Shown: positions 13,641 to 21,252 of the stretch, one piece after another | How positions within the stretch are numbered: the stretch's first letter is position 1 | Layout: each line of letters starts with the position of its first letter | Virus record (IMG/VR): IMGVR_UViG_3300027872_000119 | Coordinates: 1-22,453 of that record | Source: a virus | DNA length: 22,453 nucleotides | Strand: one strand, 5' to 3' | The notes under the pieces: generated by a model | Databases searched by the model: none | The model's input: only the letters and a program-made list of their open reading frames with translations | What the model was told of the DNA's origin: nothing | Position numbers and translations under genes: made by a program

Positions 13641-14342
13641 ATGCCTGACACACAAATACATCTCGCAGTAGGACTCACCCTCGCACAAATGCGTATGCTT
13701 GTTCGGAAAGGGTTGGGTAACCTGACTGTCGAGGACGCAGATAATCCTTACATTGATCTTCTTCTCAACATGTCGTATTGGGAAATCGAGAAGAAGTATC
13801 CATTTAAGGAAAAAGAGTGTCGCATCCAATGGCCTTTGACAGTAGGAGTTTTCCAGTACAAGTTGCCTAATGAGATTGACTTGGTACAGTTGGAGGCTAT
13901 TCAAGCAGTGAGTCTTGTTGATTTGCAGAATACAAGCCACGTTCTTCAGAGGATGACACAGAGCTGGTGGGATACGCAGTATCTTCATGCACAAGGTACA
14001 ACGTCGTATGCTCAACCCACGCATTATGTACGTATGGATCAAGACATCATCTTCCATCCGACGCCGGATAAGATTTACACGATTCGTCTTTTCCTGCTCA
14101 AGACGCTCAAAACCCTCTTAGAGGATTCGTTCGAGCAGCCCGATGTTCCAAGGAATTGGCATGAGCTTGTTGTTGAGGGAGCAGTAGCTCGGGGACAGTT
14201 TTACAAGCAGGACATAAACATGTCCCAACAGACTCATGCACTTCAAACATCGAAGATTCGTTCGGCTGTGGCTATTGAAGGGAAAGAGGAAAAGGATTCT
14301 CACTATGCTGGTCTGGAAGTTCTGTGGGAGGAGCCTGGTTGA
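13641..14342 (+). CDS. Head-tail adaptor / connector protein
   Basis: The protein has 233 residues; ATG 13641 has AGGACGAG upstream. The N-terminal helices (LTLAQMRMLVRKGLGN), the segment YWEIEKKYPFKEKECRI, and the strand unit FQYKLPNEIDLVQLEAIQAV are followed by YAQPTHYVRMDQDIIFHPTP and YTIRLFLLKTLKTL. This is the common pattern of podovirus-type adaptor proteins that bind beneath the portal and continue the DNA channel. The C-terminal helices (about 165-225) are where portal contacts usually lie. Position, after the head block and before tail genes, agrees. A palindrome-like sequence related to the intergenic motif occurs within it at 14210. Its stop overlaps the next start (TGATG). Confidence 0.75.
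   Translation: MPDTQIHLAVGLTLAQMRMLVRKGLGNLTVEDADNPYIDLLLNMSYWEIEKKYPFKEKECRIQWPLTVGVFQYKLPNEIDLVQLEAIQAVSLVDLQNTSHVLQRMTQSWWDTQYLHAQGTTSYAQPTHYVRMDQDIIFHPTPDKIYTIRLFLLKTLKTLLEDSFEQPDVPRNWHELVVEGAVARGQFYKQDINMSQQTHALQTSKIRSAVAIEGKEEKDSHYAGLEVLWEEPG
14210..14225. repeat. Related inverted repeat GGACAT-AAAC-ATGTCC within adaptor gene
   Basis: A 6-bp perfect inverted repeat with a 4-base centre carries the same arms as the three intergenic palindromes but lies in coding sequence with a longer spacer. It may be coincidence. Confidence 0.35.
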
Positions 14343-16597
14343 TGGCTGAGCATATCGAACTGTTTGATCAGCATGACGAGATAGATGACATGCTCGCGGA
14401 TGGGAGTGAATTCGCCCCGTGGCAACCTACATATCGCTTGTCTTTTCCTCCTGAAACACAGAACGCTAACTGGGGGATTAAGAGTGATCGTGGAACCAAC
14501 CGTTCGTTACAGAGTACGAACGATTTGATCGCCAACGCCAAAGCAATTAAATGGGTAGAGCCTGGGGACAATTTATCAGATCAAGAAGTGTTGATGTTGT
14601 TCACGCCGAGCTCCTTGACACGCACAACCACCGGAATGATCTGCATCCGTGGTACGGGAAGTAATACAGGTACTTTCATGGGTGCATATATTGGGCAGAC
14701 GGATAAAATCGGAATTGCTTTTTGGGATCATACAAATCCCTTTGATTCGATTACAAATCTTGGTGCTCAAGGAATCCTTGCAGTTGCTGATATACACGAA
14801 TATCGCTGGATGAGATTCCAGGCCTTGGGGAACGATTACAAACTGAGAGTTTGGTTATATGGTGATCCAGAACCAGTAGCCTGGAATATCGAACGGACCT
14901 CTGCGCTTGGTGCGTCGTCAGGATGGACTGGAATTGGCGCGCATGGGAACATCAGGTGCGCAAGAATGAAGATAGAAACAGATCCTGTCAATTGGCCTGT
15001 TGAGCTGATTAATCCATACCCAACGATTGATGAGGGAACGTTCTTTGACGAGTATGCAATCGGAGATTTTCCTACGTCAGGAATGGATGTAGACTTTGAT
15101 CAACCTCACCAGCAGTCGTTGGTAAAGAGGGATGTGATCGATACACTTCTTACTCCACCTGTTCCGGCTGGTGGAAAGGATCGTGCGTATCGTATTCAAA
15201 ACAATTTGGTAGTCGCCCGTTCATATGCAACTCGATGGATTCCTGACATCGCTCAATTTGGTAGCAGCAACGCCAACGGTATGGGCGAAGGGATGAAGCT
15301 CTTCGGACTCGTTCGATCAGACGGAGAGTTCGGTACAGAAAATGGTATTGGAGTTCGATTTAATGGGGATTCATTTGGAAGAGAAAACGGAGCTTCGCTT
15401 CATTTCCTGAACGCGAATCGTCTTCAGTATCTTGCAGAGCGTAATGGTATTGGGGATATAACTGAGAATTTCTCATACTCATGGACTCCTACCACTTGGC
15501 ATTGGATGCGGTTGGAACATATTGGTAAGACTATAAAGGGCAAAGTCTGGCCTTTTGTTGATTCCGACCCGACGGGACTTTTACTCGAACCTGCTGCGTA
15601 TCTATTTGAGAGAACTAATCGTTGGTCTGTAGATGGCCGGTTCGTTATGTCCTCTTGGGGCACACTGGTAGATCATTATTGGGATAGGCTAGATTTCGAA
15701 ACAGTAGGGCTTCCAGTACCTCCTCCTGGGCCTCCTCCGGAAATTCCTGAGGTTCCTCGGGGTGAGCTTGGTGGACCTTGCCCAGCTTCAGTAGGAGACT
15801 GTGTTGGTGCAGTTGTAGATCCTCCAGCTGTTTGTATTGAAGCTCTTGTGAGTCCTGTATTCGCGAAAGAAGTCCCTGGAATCTGTCCCGTGCCAGATAT
15901 TTTCTTCCTTCGACACGATGGAACTGATACGGCTACTACTCCACAGATTCTAAATAATCTCACGATTGACGATTGGCCTGAGAATCCATATGTGGGAGCG
16001 ACGCCACGAACGTTTGAAGTCTGGATGCGTATTCCAGCGTTGCCACCGGGGAATCTTGGAACTCCAATGATTGCTACTGGTACAGACATGGACGATCAAG
16101 ATTACAGAGTTTTCGTACAGGGTCCGACTAGTAATGGTGATCTTGTTCTCGCTCACTGGAATAATAATTCAACAATCGCGGCTTTTTGGGCAACGAGACT
16201 CAATGTATGGGGACACTTCGCTGTAACTTATGATGGCGCTAATATTGAAAGAGTGTACTGGAATGGAGTACAAGAAGGTGGTGATTTTGCTGTTGGATTA
16301 TTAAACACCTTCAAAGCTGGAACGTTTAGTCTTGCCAGTAGCCCTAGTTACAATAATCCTGGACGAAGACTCGAAATTGATATGTTTGACTTTAGGATCT
16401 GGGCTACTGCAAAACCACAAGCAGAAATCGCCGCTTTTATGGGAAGTTTTCTCGTTGGAAATGAATCAGCTCTTGTAGCGAATTACAAGATGCAAGAAGG
16501 AGCAGGAACACCAATCGATGTTACAGGTAAGTCAATAGCAACCCTCGAAAACACGGCAGGCTCCTTAACTTGGGAAACGGAGGTTGACCCAAGATGA
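14342..16597 (+). CDS. Multi-LamG-domain adhesin, probable tail/receptor-binding protein
   Basis: The start is ATG 14342 (751 residues), in a TGATG overlap with GGGAGGAG upstream; an in-frame GTG at 14324 adds only six residues. Two related jelly-roll-like units can be made out at about 25-225 and 235-455: each has a FF-DEY or SEFAPW-type opening, a central glycine-rich part and a W-x-R-M/L strand (YRWMRFQALGND; WHWMRLEHIGKT). A Pro-rich linker (PVPPPGPPPEIPEVPRGE, from about 457) and a four-cysteine stretch (about 482-520) lead to a third, clearer LamG/concanavalin domain (about 525-751: RTFEVWMRIPALP, GHFAVTYDGANIERVYWNG, RRLEIDMFDFRIW). The fold usually binds glycans. Its place between adaptor and nozzle genes suggests a virion adhesin. 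The Pro-linked architecture parallels the secreted protein at 5298. Confidence 0.75.
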   Translation: MAEHIELFDQHDEIDDMLADGSEFAPWQPTYRLSFPPETQNANWGIKSDRGTNRSLQSTNDLIANAKAIKWVEPGDNLSDQEVLMLFTPSSLTRTTTGMICIRGTGSNTGTFMGAYIGQTDKIGIAFWDHTNPFDSITNLGAQGILAVADIHEYRWMRFQALGNDYKLRVWLYGDPEPVAWNIERTSALGASSGWTGIGAHGNIRCARMKIETDPVNWPVELINPYPTIDEGTFFDEYAIGDFPTSGMDVDFDQPHQQSLVKRDVIDTLLTPPVPAGGKDRAYRIQNNLVVARSYATRWIPDIAQFGSSNANGMGEGMKLFGLVRSDGEFGTENGIGVRFNGDSFGRENGASLHFLNANRLQYLAERNGIGDITENFSYSWTPTTWHWMRLEHIGKTIKGKVWPFVDSDPTGLLLEPAAYLFERTNRWSVDGRFVMSSWGTLVDHYWDRLDFETVGLPVPPPGPPPEIPEVPRGELGGPCPASVGDCVGAVVDPPAVCIEALVSPVFAKEVPGICPVPDIFFLRHDGTDTATTPQILNNLTIDDWPENPYVGATPRTFEVWMRIPALPPGNLGTPMIATGTDMDDQDYRVFVQGPTSNGDLVLAHWNNNSTIAAFWATRLNVWGHFAVTYDGANIERVYWNGVQEGGDFAVGLLNTFKAGTFSLASSPSYNNPGRRLEIDMFDFRIWATAKPQAEIAAFMGSFLVGNESALVANYKMQEGAGTPIDVTGKSIATLENTAGSLTWETEVDPR

Positions 16598-18363
16598 CTA
16601 GACCACAGGGTACGACGATGTTTGATCGTCAGCCACCGGGAGAGAAAGATACTAGCTTCTCGATTCGACCACAAGAGATTGGTGTCGTTAGTGTAGAGAA
16701 CGTTGGTGGAGGGATGGTTACGGCTCTTCCTAGAGATCAGCAGCCACAATCTTCATTCTCCTTGGTGCGCAACGCAAGAACGAGGGAACACTGGGTTGGC
16801 AGAAGGCCTGGTACAAGGGAGTACGTCACGCCTCCGACTGTATCTGCTGGAGTTCCGGTGGCTTTAAGTGGTGAGATTAGTGCAATCATCACGGGGTTCA
16901 AGCAAGCGAGTCTGGCTGTTAGCGAGCCAGGGTATCAGCTTTATCTAATAGGTGAAACCACACCTGTGGGTGGTAACATCACATCAGTTTGGAATCTTCC
17001 AGCGGTTTCCGGCGTCCCATTGTGGATACAGCTAACTGATGATGGTGGATTGACGAACCCCTCGTTCCTAGCTCAGTTTGCACATAGAATAAGACACGCT
17101 CAATACTCCAACCTTATTTTCTTCGTCGATGGACAATCTGGATTGAACTACATCGACATGGACTTGAACCAAGTTCGTGAAGCACCAACAGACGGGACTC
17201 ATCTTGTCAACCCAAGTGCTAACAACGCCCCTGGCGCGCAGGTAATTACGACCTTTGCTGAGCGAGTCATCGTTGGGAACCTAAAGACACAAATCACAAT
17301 ACCTGGTGCATCAGCGGTTGGTGATCCGTCTGCTATCGCTTGGTCTGCAAACGGGCTGCCTCTTGTTTGGAACATTCTTGACGCGCTGAGTATTCCGACC
17401 GGAGCCGGGACTGAGTTGCTGATTCAAAGTCCCTCTGACGCAAACGATGCAATCACAGGATTGTTTGGGCTCACAAATGAAATGGTGATTCTAAGAGAGC
17501 GTAGCATTTGGCACGCGACGCGACAGCCATTTGCAACCTCACCTTTCAGATTCATCCCTATCATCGTGGGACTTGGTTGTGATTTGATGTATACTGCTGT
17601 GCAAGGAGAGGGTGGAGTCTTCTATGCTGATTTTAGAACGAAGGGTGTATTCTTCTATCAGCCCGGCGCAAGGCCACAGAGAATCTCACTTCCCATCGAC
17701 GACGAGTTGTTCGTGGACCTGCAGAATATGGCCCGAGCGGAAGGTGCTTACGATGCAAGAGAGCGTGAATATCATCTTGGACTGAACCTTGGAAACACGA
17801 CCAAGATCACTAAACGTTGGGTCTTTTCGGTGCGAAACGCTTCGTGGACGTTCGACGATGGATTGGAGCTAGATACCATCGCGTCGTTTGTTGACGTGAC
17901 GAATCTAGACATTCTTCCAAATGAACCTATTGGTGACTTAACTGGTAGTCTTCCAGCGTTGCCACCAGGAATCATTATGGGCACGAAGAACCAGGAACTC
18001 ATAGTCTTCGATCCTACACTCGACTTCGACGTGGATGGAACGCCTTATGAGTTTGAGTTAGTCTCTCAGAATCTCGGGAATCCTGTAAGAAACAGGGTGA
18101 TGAATGACTTGATTCTTCGCTACGAGGCATTACAACCCGGCTCTGGGGTGCTTGAGGTCTCAACAGATAAGGTCAATTGGAGAGCAGCAAAGCGTTTCGA
18201 CATAGACGACTCTCCAGTTGAGAGAGCTGTTGGTTTGCCAATGGGTAACATTGAAGGAAGGGGACTCTACTGGCGACTAAGAGCACAATCGTCAGACATC
18301 AGACTGAGCGCTTACGCGATGCGCTATACCGACAAGAGTTTCCAACACCAAGATGCGATATAA
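16594..18363 (+). CDS. Tail nozzle/stopper-like protein (beta-propeller type)
   Basis: The protein has 589 residues. The first 80 contain LVRNARTREHWVGRRPGTRE, the typical opening of podovirus nozzle proteins in which an N-x-R segment is followed by a RRPG motif. Repeated strand clusters follow, in the order YQLYLIGETTPVGG, YSNLIFFVDGQSGLNYID, AERVIVGNLKTQIT, EMVILRERSIWHAT, GVFYADFRTKGVFFYQ and REYHLGLNLGNTTKITKRW, with regular spacing as in propeller blades. The C-terminal part (about 470-589) is a further beta domain. Known role of such proteins (P22 gp10 / T7 gp12 type): distal part of the short tail that closes the DNA channel. It overlaps the adhesin gene by ATGA and the next gene by 11 bases. 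Family identity is from pattern, not from a search. Confidence 0.7.
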   Translation: MTRPQGTTMFDRQPPGEKDTSFSIRPQEIGVVSVENVGGGMVTALPRDQQPQSSFSLVRNARTREHWVGRRPGTREYVTPPTVSAGVPVALSGEISAIITGFKQASLAVSEPGYQLYLIGETTPVGGNITSVWNLPAVSGVPLWIQLTDDGGLTNPSFLAQFAHRIRHAQYSNLIFFVDGQSGLNYIDMDLNQVREAPTDGTHLVNPSANNAPGAQVITTFAERVIVGNLKTQITIPGASAVGDPSAIAWSANGLPLVWNILDALSIPTGAGTELLIQSPSDANDAITGLFGLTNEMVILRERSIWHATRQPFATSPFRFIPIIVGLGCDLMYTAVQGEGGVFYADFRTKGVFFYQPGARPQRISLPIDDELFVDLQNMARAEGAYDAREREYHLGLNLGNTTKITKRWVFSVRNASWTFDDGLELDTIASFVDVTNLDILPNEPIGDLTGSLPALPPGIIMGTKNQELIVFDPTLDFDVDGTPYEFELVSQNLGNPVRNRVMNDLILRYEALQPGSGVLEVSTDKVNWRAAKRFDIDDSPVERAVGLPMGNIEGRGLYWRLRAQSSDIRLSAYAMRYTDKSFQHQDAI

Positions 18364-18637
18364 TCCAGAACTGGAACTCGAATTCCAGCTAACCCAGATA
18401 CTCAATGATGGAATAGAATTTGGAGATAACATTCGTGGTGCGTTTCTTGAAATTAAAACGACTGGCGCAGAGCAAAAGATCATTCACGGCTTAGGTTATG
18501 TGCCGATTGGATTCATCGTGGTACTACGGGAGGGTCAGGTAGACCTATGGACGGACAGCTTGCTGTCTTGGACGAAGGACGTGCTATTCTTGACGTCAGA
18601 TGTAGCGAGCGTGACGGTGAGGTTGTTCGTACTGTAA
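18353..18637 (+). CDS. Small tail-associated protein with HGLG motif
   Basis: The product has 94 residues. The ATG at 18353 lies 11 bases inside the nozzle gene. The motif KIIHGLGYVPIGFIVVL, followed by strands VDLWTDSLLSWTKDVLFLTS and a C-terminal RLFVL, recurs in small tail or fibre-attachment proteins of many short-tailed phages, as far as I recall. The strand-rich C-terminal 60 residues would form a compact beta domain. No enzyme motif is seen. Translation is probably coupled to the nozzle gene since no good ribosome binding site stands alone before it. The last 91 bases are shared with the acetyltransferase gene in another frame. Confidence 0.65.
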   Translation: MRYNPELELEFQLTQILNDGIEFGDNIRGAFLEIKTTGAEQKIIHGLGYVPIGFIVVLREGQVDLWTDSLLSWTKDVLFLTSDVASVTVRLFVL

Positions 18638-19107
18638 GACTTCCTCAGCTCACGCCGCGAAAGATGCAATATTATTGGAGTCGCTTGAAGGAGTTTGACC
18701 ACATCTTCAGCGATCACACCAAGACCTTTGAAGATTTCGTAAACATTTTTCTATACGAGAAGAACGGAACCTTCGCAGCATCTGGAATCATTTGGGAGGT
18801 GGATGATGTTGGAATCTTATTCCTTACTAATATCCAACCGGGATTCGCAGCCCTTGGGCATTTTACTTTCTGGGACCGAAAGCTATGTGGAAGAGAAGAA
18901 CTCATGCGAGAGATGCTTCGTTACCTCTTTGCAAGGTTTAAGTTTCACCGAATTTACAGCGAGCATGGACTTTACGCAGCTAACTCAATCAGCCCTTTTC
19001 TAAAAAGAATTGGTTTTAAGAAAGAAGGCAGAAAACGAGAAGCTGTGCTATATAAGGGAGACTGGTTCGACGTGAACCAATTTTCAATCTTGGAACACGA
19101 GGTGTGA
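18547..19107 (+). CDS. GNAT-family N-acetyltransferase (phage type)
   Basis: The protein has 186 residues from ATG 18547. The C-terminal half has the clear RimJ/GNAT signature: ELMREMLRYLFARFKFHRIY (motif A/B helix and strand), then NSISPFLKRIGFKKEGRKRE and AVLYKGDWFDV (146-176). The usual acetyl-CoA loop R/Q-x-x-G-x-G/A is not evident; GHFTFWDRKLCGREE stands in its place. Known activity of the fold: transfer of an acetyl group from acetyl-CoA to an amine; the substrate here is unknown. GNATs near tail genes occur in several podovirus groups. The chosen start overlaps the previous gene by 91 bases; the only later ATG (18664) would remove the first strand VRTVRLPQL, so the long form is preferred. 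Confidence 0.75.
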   Translation: MDGQLAVLDEGRAILDVRCSERDGEVVRTVRLPQLTPRKMQYYWSRLKEFDHIFSDHTKTFEDFVNIFLYEKNGTFAASGIIWEVDDVGILFLTNIQPGFAALGHFTFWDRKLCGREELMREMLRYLFARFKFHRIYSEHGLYAANSISPFLKRIGFKKEGRKREAVLYKGDWFDVNQFSILEHEV

Positions 19108-19108
19108 G

Positions 19109-19789
19109 ATGGCGTTTCATAAGAACGAAATTGAATCAGTACAAAGAGAGAACCAAGCCACGCCTTTGGCGAATCAATTCTTGGAACTTCTTTCCGGGCA
19201 GATATCTAGTGGAGAAATCGGTGCCGGAGTCGGACCGTTGCAGCGTCAGGCTGGTACTGCTGCCCAACAGTTCGTAAACTCCGGTGGAGGGCAATTCGAT
19301 ATCAGCCCACTGTTCAAAGCTTTACAAGCACAGACAGACAGAGGAACAACATCAGGGTTGCGAGATCTCCGGGAAGGTTTCGGGATTGCAGGCAATCGTT
19401 TCGGAACCGGCTTCGGTGCTGGACAGGCTCAGTTCTCTGCGCAAAGACAGGCTGATCTTGACGCTCTATTTGGCAACCTCTCGTTAGATACGTTCAATGC
19501 TGAACAATCAAGGCTACTGGAAAGCATCGGCCTCCTTGGTGACCTCGGCACGCAGAATCTAGCACCCTTTGTCAACTTAGCAGGTCGAGGGATTCTGGAA
19601 CCAGAACTTGCCGAGAAGAAGGGACTCTTTGGTACAATCGGAGATATCGCTGGTGGTGTGGCTGGAGGAATCACTGGTGTTGGCTCTGTACTTGATGCTA
19701 TTCAGGGCTTTGGAGGTGGCGGTGACCAGTCGTTCGTCAATCCACAAGCGACCAACGTCCGCACGCGCAGTACGCGGCGTGGATTCTAA
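19109..19789 (+). CDS. Glycine/glutamine-rich internal virion (ejection) protein candidate
   Basis: The product has 226 residues. GAGGTG precedes ATG 19109, which follows the acetyltransferase stop by one base. The composition is rich in Gly, Ala, Gln and Phe: GIAGNRFGTGFGAGQAQFSA in the centre and a hydrophobic glycine-zipper-like stretch near the end (IGDIAGGVAGGITGVGSVL). The C-terminus is basic (RTRSTRRGF). This layout, amphipathic helices plus a glycine-zipper hydrophobic segment, is typical of small podovirus ejection proteins that enter the host envelope with DNA. It sits upstream of two larger helical proteins, matching the usual three-gene ejection cassette. No sequence family is firmly recognised. 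Confidence 0.6.
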   Translation: MAFHKNEIESVQRENQATPLANQFLELLSGQISSGEIGAGVGPLQRQAGTAAQQFVNSGGGQFDISPLFKALQAQTDRGTTSGLRDLREGFGIAGNRFGTGFGAGQAQFSAQRQADLDALFGNLSLDTFNAEQSRLLESIGLLGDLGTQNLAPFVNLAGRGILEPELAEKKGLFGTIGDIAGGVAGGITGVGSVLDAIQGFGGGGDQSFVNPQATNVRTRSTRRGF

Positions 19790-19798
19790 ACGTTCATA

Positions 19799-19811
19799 GG
19801 ACATCATGTCC
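19799..19811. promoter_or_regulatory. Intergenic palindrome GGACA-TCA-TGTCC, copy 3
   Basis: The arms are identical to copies 1 and 2, and only the centre differs (TCA rather than TGG), which here makes the inner pair T-A so that GGACAT/ATGTCC is a 6-bp palindrome around one base. It lies in the 35-base gap before the 475-residue gene; ATGAGG follows, as after copy 2. Confidence 0.6.
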
Positions 19812-19824
19812 GATGAGGTGAGAT

Positions 19825-21252
19825 ATGAGTAACGGAAACAGGGGTTTTCCACAAATTGGTACAGGGTTTGATGACTTCGGTGCAGGGCTTACCAAGTTAG
19901 GAGATGCACTCGCGGGAGTGATAGATCCTGAGGCAGACGCACGGGATCAGATCTTGAAGGCTGTTCTCTCAACGCCGACGCTTCTGGCGAATATTGCTGA
20001 TTCCCAGAGGCAACTTGAACGTCAAGCACAAGCGAAGGCTAAGGAGACTGGTAAGCCTCAACCGCTTCCTAATGCTCTTGCGGCGTTTGGGATTACTGAT
20101 GCTAAGTTTGCTCAGTTTGTGTCGAGACTTGATCCTGAAACTTCGGCTGAGTTGCTTGCTAGGTTGACAGCGAAGGAAGAAGTCGCGGCAGGAATTCCAA
20201 AGAAGCTTGCTGATGTTAAGAAAGGTCAGCTCAGTGTGCTGGAAACCTCCGCGGAGATTCAACTCAGGACGAATCAATTTGCACTTGCCCAGGGCCATCC
20301 AGAGATCGCGGCGGAGTTGGCAATAGTCACGGACAAGTTCAACACGGAACAGTTTAGGGAAACTTCTAGGATTCTTACTGATCTGAAGGGTAAAAATCCG
20401 GAGTTATATGCAGAGGCAATACTCTCGAGTAAGTTTCCAGAGTTTATTAGAGCGCAAGTAACGAAACGTGGACAGGATATCGACGAGCAGATCAGAAAGC
20501 GATCGAACGAGATCGCTGCACAAAGAAACGCAATCCTCGCGGCGAAGAACAAGCTAGACGAGGCGGCGAATCTCGCAAAACTCAAGGCTGATCTAGCTCT
20601 GCAAGAGATGCAGATTCTTGAAGTCGTTGGGAATAAGGACTTACCTGACTCAATCAGGATTGGGATGGCTGCTAGATTCAATGATATATCTGAAACAGCT
20701 GACCAAATGTTTGGGCGCACAACTGGAGTGAGGCTAAAAGCAACAAAGGTCGGTGGCTTCCTCGGCTTCTTTAAGGAGCTTGACTTTGATATGACTGCTG
20801 TCGAAAGAGTCATTCCTCTTGGGGATCTTCCTCTTGAACGAGCTTTGTCTGTCTTCGCACTTAGCTACGCAACGAATTCTGATTTAACGCTTGATGAGGC
20901 TGTGCGAAGTGATAATGGTCAAGCCATCATTACAAGACTGGGTGTCGCACATGACATGAATCCTGCCGAGGCGACGAATGAATTCAAGAGAGTCTTGGTA
21001 GAAATGAGAGCAAAGTCTCCTGTTGAGGCACAACCCGATGCTCCTCGGCCCTTTATTCAAGTTCTTACAGGGCCTGGTGGTGATTTGCCGGGTGATCCTG
21101 TTATCAGAATCAATCCAGAGTTCGTTTCCCATATAATTGAAGGCCAGAAGCGCGACTTTAGGATAGTTGGAGAGGGAATAAGTCGGTCAGCACAAAGAGG
21201 CTTCAGAACGCTTGTTGCTCCTCCAGCCGGGACGGAAAATGCCACACCTTAG
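19825..21252 (+). CDS. Large helical internal virion protein candidate
   Basis: The protein has 475 residues; GATGAGGTGAGAT before ATG 19825 gives a strong ribosome binding site. Residues about 45-330 are almost all charged, alanine-rich helix (RQLERQAQAKAKETGK, QIRKRSNEIAAQRNAIL, LAKLKADLALQEMQILE), consistent with a long coiled or bundled rod. A central segment has GFLGFFKELDFD; the C-terminal 60 residues are Pro-rich with PRPFIQVLTGPGGDLPGDP. No catalytic motif is visible. Position (after tail genes, in the distal part of the late operon) and composition fit a podovirus internal core or ejection protein. Its last 14 bases overlap the next gene. Confidence 0.6.
   Translation: MSNGNRGFPQIGTGFDDFGAGLTKLGDALAGVIDPEADARDQILKAVLSTPTLLANIADSQRQLERQAQAKAKETGKPQPLPNALAAFGITDAKFAQFVSRLDPETSAELLARLTAKEEVAAGIPKKLADVKKGQLSVLETSAEIQLRTNQFALAQGHPEIAAELAIVTDKFNTEQFRETSRILTDLKGKNPELYAEAILSSKFPEFIRAQVTKRGQDIDEQIRKRSNEIAAQRNAILAAKNKLDEAANLAKLKADLALQEMQILEVVGNKDLPDSIRIGMAARFNDISETADQMFGRTTGVRLKATKVGGFLGFFKELDFDMTAVERVIPLGDLPLERALSVFALSYATNSDLTLDEAVRSDNGQAIITRLGVAHDMNPAEATNEFKRVLVEMRAKSPVEAQPDAPRPFIQVLTGPGGDLPGDPVIRINPEFVSHIIEGQKRDFRIVGEGISRSAQRGFRTLVAPPAGTENATP

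Noticed and set aside
18359-18364. TATAAT as a sigma70 -10 box
   Set aside because: It lies at the nozzle/small tail gene junction inside coding sequence and no acceptable -35 hexamer is found 16-18 bases upstream.
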